Assembly: GCA_016195405.1 (NCBI GenBank)
Contig: JACPZP010000210.1
Span: forward strand, 53,333 to 117,332
DNA length: 64,000 nucleotides
Direction: 5' to 3'
Origin: Planctomycetota bacterium
GTDB lineage: Bacteria; Planctomycetota; Planctomycetia; Gemmatales; Gemmataceae
Position 1 is the stretch's first letter, and each line of letters begins with the position of its first letter. Below are positions 43,952-53,166 of this stretch, piece after piece. The notes beneath the pieces were generated by a model. It was not told where the DNA came from, searched no databases, and saw only the letters and a program-made list of their open reading frames with translations. Position numbers and translations under genes: made by a program.

Positions 43952-43953
43952 AA

Positions 43954-45561
43954 TCACTCCACTTTCGGTCCTGCCGCCTTCACTTCCGCGCTTACTTTCA
44001 CGGCGTACTTTTCGAAGTTCTCCCGAAACAGCTTCGCCAACTGATGCGCCATGCGGTCGTATTCGGACTGGTCCTTCCATGTCGATCGCGGTTGTAGCAA
44101 TTCGGCGGGCACGCCGGGGCAGGCGTTGGGAACGAGGACGCCGAACACCGGGTCGGGCGTAAAGGCGGTTTTTTCCAGTTCGTTGTTTAGGACCGCGCTG
44201 ACGAGCCGGCGCGTATGGACCAGCGGAAAGCGATGGCCCTTGCCGAACGGCCCCGCGGTCCAGCCGGTATTCACGAGCCAAACTTGCGCCTTGTGCTTGT
44301 TCAGTTTTTCATGAAGCATCTGCGCGTAACGCACCGGCGGCAACGGCAAGAATGGCGCTGCGAAGCAGGTGCTGAACGTCGCCTGGGGCTCGCTCACACC
44401 CGCTTCGGTGCCGGCCACTTTCGCGGTGTAGCCCGAAAGGAAATGGTAAAGCGCCTGAGCCGGCGTCAGCTTGGAGAGAGGCGGCAAAACGCCGAATGCG
44501 TCACAGGTAAGAAACAGCACGTGGCGCGGATGCCCGCCGCGCCCCGACAACTCCGCGCCGGGAATATAGTCGAGCGGATAGGCGGCACGGGTGTTCTCGG
44601 TCAGGCGCTCGTCGTCGAAGTCGGGCCGGCGCGTGCGCGGATCGAGGATCACGTTTTCCAGGATGCTGCCGAAACGCAACGCAGCGTAAATCTGCGGTTC
44701 TCCCTTGGGCGACAGGCGGATCGTCTTGGCGTAGCAGCCGCCTTCGAAGTTGAAAATGCCGTCGTCGGACCAACCGTGCTCGTCGTCGCCGATGAGCCGG
44801 CGCTCGGGGTCGGCGGATAACGTCGTCTTGCCAGTGCCGGACAACCCGAACAAAAGGGCCGTGTCGCCGGCGCGCCCCAGGTTGGCCGAGCAGTGCATCG
44901 GGAAGACGCCGTGCTGGGGCAAGAGGCCATTGAGGTAGGTGAACACCGACTTCTTGATTTCGCCGGCGTAATGCGTCCCGGCGATCAGCACCTGGCCCGT
45001 AGCGAGGTTCAGTGCGATGCACACCTCGGAGCGCGTGCCGTCCGCCTTGGGATCGAGGAGCAGACCGGGCGCCGCGAGGATGGTCAATCGGGGTTGAAAG
45101 CCGTTCAATTCCGACGGGGACGGACGCCGGAGTAGGCATTGGCCGAACATGGCGTGCCAGGCTCTCTCGGCAACGACGCGGACGGCGAGGCGATGGGCCG
45201 GATCGGCGCAGGCCCAACCGTCAAAGACGAACAGATCGCGCGTTTGCAGATGGTCGCGGACTTTGGCAAGCAGCTTCTCGAAGGAGGCCGGCTCCATCCG
45301 CTGGTTGACGCTGCCCCAATCGATTTGATCCGTGAATTGCGGATCGGCCACGACGTACTTGTCGCGCGGTGAGCGTCCCGTCTGGGCGCCGGTGTAAGCG
45401 ACAAGTGCGCCCGAATCCGCCAGCAAACCCTCGCGGCGGGCGAGGGCGTGCTCGAGAAACTCCGCTGGGGCCAGGCGCGCGTACACCGAGCCCCGCGGGG
45501 AGAGACCGTGGGAGCGGAGATCGACCATTTTGGCACCCGGGGCTGGGATACCTTCTGACAT
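43954..45561 (-). CDS. pckA: Phosphoenolpyruvate carboxykinase (ATP)
   Basis: A 535-residue enzyme that interconverts oxaloacetate and phosphoenolpyruvate with ATP; length matches the ATP-type (about 530-540). The P-loop is FGLSGTGKTTLSADPERRLI, the upstream metal/substrate region HYAGEIKKSVFTYLNGLLP and the substrate-binding TGRSPRDKYVV are present. ATG 45559-45561 is preferred to a GTG two codons upstream. It is divergent from the membrane TPR gene. The enzyme feeds gluconeogenesis. Confidence 0.96.
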   Translation of the reverse strand: MSEGIPAPGAKMVDLRSHGLSPRGSVYARLAPAEFLEHALARREGLLADSGALVAYTGAQTGRSPRDKYVVADPQFTDQIDWGSVNQRMEPASFEKLLAKVRDHLQTRDLFVFDGWACADPAHRLAVRVVAERAWHAMFGQCLLRRPSPSELNGFQPRLTILAAPGLLLDPKADGTRSEVCIALNLATGQVLIAGTHYAGEIKKSVFTYLNGLLPQHGVFPMHCSANLGRAGDTALLFGLSGTGKTTLSADPERRLIGDDEHGWSDDGIFNFEGGCYAKTIRLSPKGEPQIYAALRFGSILENVILDPRTRRPDFDDERLTENTRAAYPLDYIPGAELSGRGGHPRHVLFLTCDAFGVLPPLSKLTPAQALYHFLSGYTAKVAGTEAGVSEPQATFSTCFAAPFLPLPPVRYAQMLHEKLNKHKAQVWLVNTGWTAGPFGKGHRFPLVHTRRLVSAVLNNELEKTAFTPDPVFGVLVPNACPGVPAELLQPRSTWKDQSEYDRMAHQLAKLFRENFEKYAVKVSAEVKAAGPKVE

Positions 45562-45569
45562 TCTCACTG

Positions 45570-45575
45570 TATAAT
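45570..45575 (+). promoter_or_regulatory. Possible -10 element for the TPR gene
   Basis: A perfect TATAAT lies 43 bases before the TPR start and just upstream of the divergent pckA start. No -35 with good spacing was found, so this is weak. Confidence 0.3.
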
Positions 45576-45617
45576 GGTTTCGTTCACCTGGCCATGACCA
45601 CCTGAAGCGGACCTACT

Positions 45618-48086
45618 ATGCGCTGGCAGCAGATCGAATTCCTTCTCAAGGGCGTTTACCTCGGGCTGCTTTTGCTGGTGGCGCTCCACGGTCCGTCTTG
45701 GGACGACTTGGCCCGTGTCGGCGCCTTCACGGGCGGCGGGTTGGTTTTGGCTCTGGCGGCCGCGGCCTATCAGAAGATGCGCGAAGGCTATCGTCCGCGC
45801 GGCCGGCCCTTCGGGTTTCTCCTCTTTCTCATTCTCGAAAATCCGGGACTAATATACATCGGCCTGATTTCCGGCCTGGCTCTAGGAACCTATTCGACCT
45901 TCAAGGATCAAACTGGCCCGTGGGCGCTCTGGGTTGTCGCCGGGGGCGCGGTGCTAGGTTTGGTTTTTTGGTTTCTTCGTCTTGTACGGGACCGCCAGCT
46001 TCGAATGTGGCTCGGGCTCGTTCTGGCAGGAGCAATCATTGGTGCTGCTCTCTTGCTTGATCTGCAATATCCGGGTCTTCCAAGTAAGCAGCAGCACACC
46101 ATGATCGGTGTGTTGTTGCTGCTGGGAATTCCTGGTTTCTATTTGTTAACTTTTGCCAGCCTTGTTGAGGAATCGGAAGTGGAAATCGCGGCCATGTGTG
46201 CCGCCCTTGGCGTGGGATTGTTAGCCATTGGGGAGTTGTCACCCACTTTCAGCTCGCTCGCCGTCGCCATTCCGCTCACAATCTATTTCCTCTACACGCG
46301 GCGAGTTCTTCCGGGATTGCGCGTCTTCAAGCACACCCTGCGCGGGCTCAGCTACAGCAAAGTGGGCCAATACCGCCCGGCGCTGGCGTCGTTCAATCGC
46401 GCCTTGCAGCTTGATCCCAATTATCCGCTGGCGCAGGAACAACTGTGGAAGCTGCACCGCGAGATGGATTTCGACCAGCTGAAGAACGACCCCGAGACGC
46501 TCGCGCTGGTGAATTATGAACTCTGCCTGGAACGAGTCGCCTGGCTGCTTCTTCTCGACAAGCCTAGTCCCGAGCAGATCACGGAAGCGCAACGGCTGCT
46601 CGATCTCGTCTCCAGCCAGAAACCGCTTTTGGAGCCACGCTGTGCGTATTGGCGCTCGGTCGCCTTTCTGCACCAGAGGCTTCACGAAGAGGCGGCCCAC
46701 GATTTGGAAGCACTTTTGAGGAGCGACGACGATAGCCCGCAGCGCCGTTCGGTTCTATTCCAGGCTTGGCAACTCGCCATCGTTCTTCACCCGGAGATGA
46801 ATCGCCGCGTCGGGACGCAGCTGCTCGCCTATCCCGGCAAACGGATGGACGCCATCGCCGCCGTCGAACGCCAGCTTGCCGTCAAGGCCGACGATCAACC
46901 CGCGTGGGACCTGAAACGCCTGCTCTACGCGCCTCTAATGGAAAACGACTACGATGCCGCTTTTCCGCAAGGGCAGTCCGCTCTCGATTTCGATCACGCC
47001 TACGCCCAACAACTGGGCCTGGCCTTGATCGACGACCGCGAACGCTGGCAGCGCGGTTGCGAGTTTCTCCGCATTGCCGCCCGTGGCTTGCCGGCGCAGG
47101 CGCCCAACATCTACATCTTGATTGCCAGAACGCATGAGAAGTTCAACGACCTCGACGGCCTGTGGCTCAACTACCGGCGCGCGATGGACGCGGGCCGAAA
47201 GGCGGGTCCGGCCAATCTTTCCGCGGAGGATCGCCAGGCCCTGTTTGCGATCGTCAAGCACTTGGGCGATCACGCCCGTGCGGATGGCGACCTCGATACC
47301 GCGCTCGATGCCTACAAGTTCTATTCGCAGAATGAACGATCCGGCGTCGAAACCTACCGGACCTTGGCCGATCTATTCGAACGAAAAGCCGAGCGCTCGC
47401 TGGCGGAGAAGGACAAGCAGAACAACATCTGGCTGGGCCTCAACTGCGTGGAGCATGCCCTGAGCTATCCCGGCGCCGGCAGCGACCCCGACCTCGCGGC
47501 CCGCAAAGATCGCTTCTACTATTCGATCACGCCGGAGGACCTGCGAAGCCGGCTCGAGCAAGTCCACAAATGGTTCGACGTGGACTACTGTTTGCAAAAA
47601 ACTCGTTATGTTTTGGAACGCTATAACGGCGACCTCGGCTTGCTCGATTGGGCCAGCCATCTTGCGGAACTCGCCCAGGCCGCCAAGCCGTCGCACATCG
47701 GCGCCAAGGTTTTGCGCGCTCGTATTCAACGCATCAAGGGCGAAGTAAACGAGGCAGCAGGCCTGTTGGAGGAAATCCGCCAGAACAAGCCGGAGAAGTT
47801 CGCCAGCGAAGACGAGGAAGAGTCCTGGCTATTAGCACACCGCATCTTGGGGGATATGTATCTTGACGAGAAGCCCGATCAGGCGGTCATGTGTTTCCAA
47901 GTGTTCCGGCAAAGCCAGCGCGCCGGGGCCGACACGATGTACAAGCTGGGCCGGGCCTACGAAAACCTCGGCGACTACGCCCGCGCCGCCAAATGCTTCG
48001 AACAGGTGTTGGCCTTCGAAGGCCACCCGCTGTATTTCGAAGCTCAGGATGGATTGGATCGCGTCAAGCGCGGCGCGGTCAGATAG
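45618..48086 (+). CDS. Membrane-anchored TPR-repeat protein
   Basis: The 822-residue protein starts with about seven membrane spans (residues 8-235, for example GVYLGLLLLVALHGP, LVLALAAAAYQ, WVVAGGAVLGLVFWFLRLV). It continues with a large TPR solenoid, typified by YRPALASFNRALQLDPNYPL and YARAAKCFEQVLAFEGHPLY. TPR scaffolds bring proteins together, but no partner can be named. The stop overlaps the convergent gene at 48079 by eight bases. Confidence 0.85.
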   Translation: MRWQQIEFLLKGVYLGLLLLVALHGPSWDDLARVGAFTGGGLVLALAAAAYQKMREGYRPRGRPFGFLLFLILENPGLIYIGLISGLALGTYSTFKDQTGPWALWVVAGGAVLGLVFWFLRLVRDRQLRMWLGLVLAGAIIGAALLLDLQYPGLPSKQQHTMIGVLLLLGIPGFYLLTFASLVEESEVEIAAMCAALGVGLLAIGELSPTFSSLAVAIPLTIYFLYTRRVLPGLRVFKHTLRGLSYSKVGQYRPALASFNRALQLDPNYPLAQEQLWKLHREMDFDQLKNDPETLALVNYELCLERVAWLLLLDKPSPEQITEAQRLLDLVSSQKPLLEPRCAYWRSVAFLHQRLHEEAAHDLEALLRSDDDSPQRRSVLFQAWQLAIVLHPEMNRRVGTQLLAYPGKRMDAIAAVERQLAVKADDQPAWDLKRLLYAPLMENDYDAAFPQGQSALDFDHAYAQQLGLALIDDRERWQRGCEFLRIAARGLPAQAPNIYILIARTHEKFNDLDGLWLNYRRAMDAGRKAGPANLSAEDRQALFAIVKHLGDHARADGDLDTALDAYKFYSQNERSGVETYRTLADLFERKAERSLAEKDKQNNIWLGLNCVEHALSYPGAGSDPDLAARKDRFYYSITPEDLRSRLEQVHKWFDVDYCLQKTRYVLERYNGDLGLLDWASHLAELAQAAKPSHIGAKVLRARIQRIKGEVNEAAGLLEEIRQNKPEKFASEDEEESWLLAHRILGDMYLDEKPDQAVMCFQVFRQSQRAGADTMYKLGRAYENLGDYARAAKCFEQVLAFEGHPLYFEAQDGLDRVKRGAVR

Positions 48087-48477
48087 GAAACGGGACCGCC
48101 GATTCCTCACAAAGCAATTCTTGAATCGCCTCGGCGTCCTCGAGGCGTTCGATCCAAATCATAAGCAGGTGCTCGAGCAGCCACTCCTGCTGGAAATTCT
48201 CGTCCCATTTCTCGACGAAAGTAAACACCTGGCCCGGGCGGGCGCCGAGTTGGAGGGCGGCAAAGTCGGAGGCGGCTTTCAAGTTCACCGCCTGGCTCAA
48301 GTATTGCAAACGCTCGACGACGCGGCCGTCCGCCATGCCGTGAGCCAGCGGGCATAGATTGCTGGCGAATGACCAATTTCCCTTGGCGGCAAATCCCCGG
48401 CGCAGATCCTCAATGAGAACCAAGAGGTTGAGGTTCTGGAAAACGCCGAACAGTTGTTGCATGGAGCCGGGGCTCAT
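48079..48477 (-). CDS. Conserved hypothetical protein, third gene of the hsp70 operon
   Basis: A 132-residue, mostly helical, acidic protein (QYLSQAVNLKAASDFAALQL, later QQEWLLEHLLMIWIERLEDA). It starts at ATG 48475-48477, 12 bases after the zinc-ribbon gene. I recognise no family. Its place behind hsp70 and a zinc ribbon suggests a role with that chaperone, which is inference. The 3' end overlaps the convergent TPR gene. Confidence 0.65.
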   Translation of the reverse strand: MSPGSMQQLFGVFQNLNLLVLIEDLRRGFAAKGNWSFASNLCPLAHGMADGRVVERLQYLSQAVNLKAASDFAALQLGARPGQVFTFVEKWDENFQQEWLLEHLLMIWIERLEDAEAIQELLCEESAVPFPI

Positions 48478-48489
48478 GATGAACTTCTG

Positions 48490-48657
48490 CTACTTCTTGG
48501 CTGGGCTTTTCTTCTCCGGAGGGTCGCCAGGTCCTTTGGCCACGCGGATGGCCGTCTTGCACAAGAGGCACGGCACGACCTTGCCCTTCTGATGATCCTC
48601 CACCAGCATGAACTTTTGGCAGCTCGGATTGGGACATCTTACCGCGAAAACCATCAT
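48490..48657 (-). CDS. Small zinc-ribbon protein between hsp70 and the hypothetical gene
   Basis: The 55-residue product (MMVFAVRCPNPSCQKFMLVE onward) has Cys-x4-Cys (RCPNPSC) and a second pair (PCLLC), a classical four-cysteine zinc ribbon, then a Lys/Pro-rich tail. It begins seven bases after the hsp70 stop and ends 12 bases before the next gene, so the three are almost surely co-translated. It is too short for many gene finders. The function is unknown; it may be a client- or nucleic acid-binding adaptor. Confidence 0.7.
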   Translation of the reverse strand: MMVFAVRCPNPSCQKFMLVEDHQKGKVVPCLLCKTAIRVAKGPGDPPEKKSPAKK

Positions 48658-48664
48658 CGCATCC

Positions 48665-50236
<1,572 letters not shown>

Positions 50237-50380
50237 AGGCGTACCGATTGCGATTGGGAATGAATTGCAACTATTGTACCAAGGGTCCGGTGCGGTTGAG
50301 AAGCGCATACCGCACATCGCTCTCACAGTCTCAGACTCACCCCCCCCTCCCCCGCTGCTTGTTAACTCCATTGGTCGCCG

Positions 50381-51505
50381 TCAAACTTGAAACTCCAAGA
50401 GTCTGCACGGGATTCTGCCGTTGAACAGATGAATTTGGTTGGTCGGCTTCATTCCGAGTTGCCGCGCGAGGAATGCGTTTCCCGTGAAAACGAAAACACG
50501 CCATCCCGGACAGCGTTCGCGGAACACCTTGCCCATGTCGCGATAAAGCGGAACCAAGTCTTTTTCCTCGCCGATGCGCTCACCGTAGGGTGGATTGCAA
50601 ATCAGCACTCCCGGTGGTCCTGCCGGCAATCGGAAAGCTCTAAGATCCTTCGCCTCGAAGCGAAGCAGGTGCCCGATGCCGGCAGCGCGCGCATTCTGCT
50701 GGGAGTATGCGATGGCGTCGCGGCGTTCGTCCGACCCCACAATAGGCTGCGGCAGTTTCTTGCGGACCTCCGCGCGGGCCTGGTCGCGGACTTGAGTCCA
50801 CAGGGAAACATCGAAATCCATCCAGCCCATGAAGCCGAAACGCCGCCGCGTCAGCCCCGGCGGCCGGTTAAGAGCGATCCAGGCCGCTTCGATGCAGAGC
50901 GTTCCCGAGCCGCACATGGGATCGACCAATGCCGTTTCGCCGCGCCAACCGGTCAAGAGAATCAAACCGGCGGCCAACGCTTCGTTGAGCGGCGCCTTCG
51001 TCAGGATCGGCCGATAGCCGCGTTTGTGCAGCGATTCACCGGAGCTGTCCAGGCTGAGGACGGCCTGGTTCTTGTAAATGTGCAGGTTCAGCCCGACCAT
51101 CGGTTCCTCGACGTCGACACTGGGACGCTTGCCGCACTTGGCGACGAATTGATCGCAAATGGCGTCCTTGACCTTGAGAGCGGCGTACTTCGAATGGGTG
51201 ATCGTCGAGTCGCGCACGTTGGCGTCGACGGCCAGCGTGTGCTCCGGCGTCATGAAGCGCGCCCAATCCAGCGTTTGCACGGCATCGTAAAGCTCCTCGG
51301 GTGTGGTGACACTGACTTCGAGAATCGGCCGCAACACCCGGATAGCCGTCCGCATGTAAAGATTCGCCCGATAGAGCAGGGAGAAATCGCCCTGAAACGA
51401 GACGCCGCCGCGGCCGGGGCTGACGTTGGACGCGTGCAGTTCGCCCAGTTCGGCGGCGAGCATATGCTCCAATCCGCGCGCGCAAGTAGCAAAGAATTTG
51501 GCCAC
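50381..51505 (-). CDS. THUMP-domain class I SAM-dependent rRNA (guanine-N2) methyltransferase, RlmL-N/RlmKL-like
   Basis: The 374-residue enzyme has an N-terminal ferredoxin-like/THUMP region (KFFATCARGLEHMLAAELGE) and a C-terminal Rossmann methyltransferase with VDPMCGSGTLCIEAAWIALN and the N6/N2-type catalytic motif NPPYGERIG. It resembles the N-terminal half of E. coli RlmKL, which methylates G2445 of 23S rRNA, but lacks the RlmK part. The GTG at 51503-51505 fits the family N-terminus; a TTG eight codons upstream is the alternative. Confidence 0.88.
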   Translation of the reverse strand: MAKFFATCARGLEHMLAAELGELHASNVSPGRGGVSFQGDFSLLYRANLYMRTAIRVLRPILEVSVTTPEELYDAVQTLDWARFMTPEHTLAVDANVRDSTITHSKYAALKVKDAICDQFVAKCGKRPSVDVEEPMVGLNLHIYKNQAVLSLDSSGESLHKRGYRPILTKAPLNEALAAGLILLTGWRGETALVDPMCGSGTLCIEAAWIALNRPPGLTRRRFGFMGWMDFDVSLWTQVRDQARAEVRKKLPQPIVGSDERRDAIAYSQQNARAAGIGHLLRFEAKDLRAFRLPAGPPGVLICNPPYGERIGEEKDLVPLYRDMGKVFRERCPGWRVFVFTGNAFLARQLGMKPTNQIHLFNGRIPCRLLEFQV

Positions 51506-51553
51506 AGGGTGTAAGATAAACCGCAGCAAGCCCGCAGGCGAGTCTTCGAGCCA

Positions 51554-51615
51554 GTAGGTCCGGCGAGCCGAGCCGGACCCCGTCGCGCAGGTCCCGCTCG
51601 GCTCGCGGGACCTAC
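51554..51615. repeat. Palindromic repeat family F hairpin between the methyltransferase and hemC
   Basis: GTAGGTCCGGCGAGCCGAGC at 51554 and its imperfect inverse ending in CGCGGGACCTAC at 51615 form a long GC-rich stem with a short loop. It lies in a divergent promoter gap. Confidence 0.8.
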
Positions 51616-51686
51616 GGCCTGCGGGGTGCCTGTATTAACCCCGCAGATTCGAAGGCTCATCTGCGGGCTTGGGATGGGGCGCAATT

Positions 51687-52598
51687 GTGTTGCTACGTAT
51701 CGCCACGCGCGGCAGTCCGCTTGCCCTCTGGCAGGCTAACCACGTCGCGGAGTTATTGCGCGCCCATGAGCCGGAATTACGCGTCGAGTTCGTGCAAATT
51801 CAGACCGCCGGCGACCGCGTGCGCGACGTGCCTCTGGGGCAGATCGGCGGCGAGGGTGTCTTCACGAAAGCGATCCAGGACGCGGTGCTTGAAGGCCGGG
51901 CCGAGTTGGCCGTGCATAGTTTGAAGGACTTGCCGACCTTCACCGCCTTGGGCTTGGTCCTTGCGGCCGTTCCCCCGCGCGGGCCATTCGGCGACGCTCT
52001 CATCTCAAAGTCCGGGCACCGTTTGGCGGACCTACGCCAAGGCGCCGTCGTCGCCACGAGCAGCATTAGACGACGCGCTCAGTTGCTCCACCGGCGGCCC
52101 GATCTCAGCGTCATCGACATGCGCGGCAACGTCGAGACGCGCTTGCGCAAGCTCGAAGATGATGCGATATTGGCGGCAATCGTCCTCGCCCAAGCCGGGC
52201 TCGAACGCTTGGCTCTGGCCGGGAAAATCACCGAAATTCTCGATGTCTCTTGGATGCTGCCCGCCGTCGGCCAGGGCGCGATCGGCGTCGAATGCCGGCA
52301 TGACGACAATGGAACGCTTGAGTTGCTTGCTCGGATCGATGATCCACTCACCCACGCCGCCGTCGCTGCGGAGCGCGCCTTCCTGCGTGTACTCGGGGGC
52401 GGCTGCCAGATGCCGATCGGCGCGCTTGCTCGATGCGAGGATGGTCATATGCATTTACGCGGCGTGGTGCTGACTCCCAGCGGTGATTGGCGCGTGGAAG
52501 GGTCGCTGGCAGGAGAGTCGGCGAAAGCCGTAGCGATTGGTGAAGACCTTGCGGCAGCCTTACTCACAAAAGGCGCGCGCGAAAAGCTACAGTCTTGA
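51687..52598 (+). CDS. hemC: Hydroxymethylbilane synthase (porphobilinogen deaminase)
   Basis: This 303-residue enzyme joins four porphobilinogen units in haem and corrin synthesis. IATRGSPLALWQANHV, the catalytic region AVHSLKDLPTF and the dipyrromethane cofactor cysteine in GGGCQMPIG are present, as is SSIRRRAQLLHRRPDLSV. The GTG at 51687 with a nearby GGG-rich site matches the family N-terminus; an upstream TTG at 51669 is less likely. No other hem gene is adjacent. Confidence 0.95.
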   Translation: MLLRIATRGSPLALWQANHVAELLRAHEPELRVEFVQIQTAGDRVRDVPLGQIGGEGVFTKAIQDAVLEGRAELAVHSLKDLPTFTALGLVLAAVPPRGPFGDALISKSGHRLADLRQGAVVATSSIRRRAQLLHRRPDLSVIDMRGNVETRLRKLEDDAILAAIVLAQAGLERLALAGKITEILDVSWMLPAVGQGAIGVECRHDDNGTLELLARIDDPLTHAAVAAERAFLRVLGGGCQMPIGALARCEDGHMHLRGVVLTPSGDWRVEGSLAGESAKAVAIGEDLAAALLTKGAREKLQS

Positions 52599-52609
52599 GA
52601 ATCTCGTAC

Positions 52610-53137
52610 CTAAGGAAGCTTTTCGTATTTAGGCGGAGACAGCTTTGGAAACTTGAGGTTCTCCGGCAGATCGGGCATAACTTTCTTAAGGTCATCCCGG
52701 CGTTTTCCGCCGGCGTCAACAAACTTCCAAGTTTTGCCGGCATCCACAGAGACGCCGATCAAGAAAGATGGTTGTGACGCACTCTTGGTGGCTGACTTGA
52801 GCTCAAGAGTGAATGGGACGATTCCAAAGAGCGTGCCTTTGTTCGAAACGAGGTCACTAGATTCTTCCATTTTGACCGTGCGCATAGGAAATTGTGCCTG
52901 CATTTGCTTCGAGAGCTTCTCGAGGATTTCGAGCATCTTTGCCCGCCCGCCGATCATTTCCACGATTTTCGGATGGGTTCCATCGATCAATTGTTCATGC
53001 TTGTCTTCCACCATGGCCTTGCCGATTTTCTCCGCTTGCGCCTTCAACTCCTGTCGGACCCTCTTCTGATCAGGCTCCTGCGCGGCCGCTAAGGGGACGA
53101 CGCAAGCGACCACAATAATAAATCCCAGACGTCTCAT
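52610..53137 (-). CDS. Secreted hypothetical protein
   Basis: The 175-residue product has a signal peptide (MRRLGFIIVVACVVPLAAAQ) from ATG 53135-53137, with an ATG four codons upstream as alternative. The rest is a single alpha/beta domain with LIDGTHPKIVEMIGGRAKML and the strand SFLIGVSVDAGKTWKFVDAG, resembling DUF3887/NTF2-like secreted proteins. It ends 11 bases from hemC on the opposite strand and follows the DUF1549/DUF1553 gene by 29 bases. Function unknown. Confidence 0.7.
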   Translation of the reverse strand: MRRLGFIIVVACVVPLAAAQEPDQKRVRQELKAQAEKIGKAMVEDKHEQLIDGTHPKIVEMIGGRAKMLEILEKLSKQMQAQFPMRTVKMEESSDLVSNKGTLFGIVPFTLELKSATKSASQPSFLIGVSVDAGKTWKFVDAGGKRRDDLKKVMPDLPENLKFPKLSPPKYEKLP

Positions 53138-53166
53138 AGCTGGCTCCATTCGTGATTGAACCAAGT

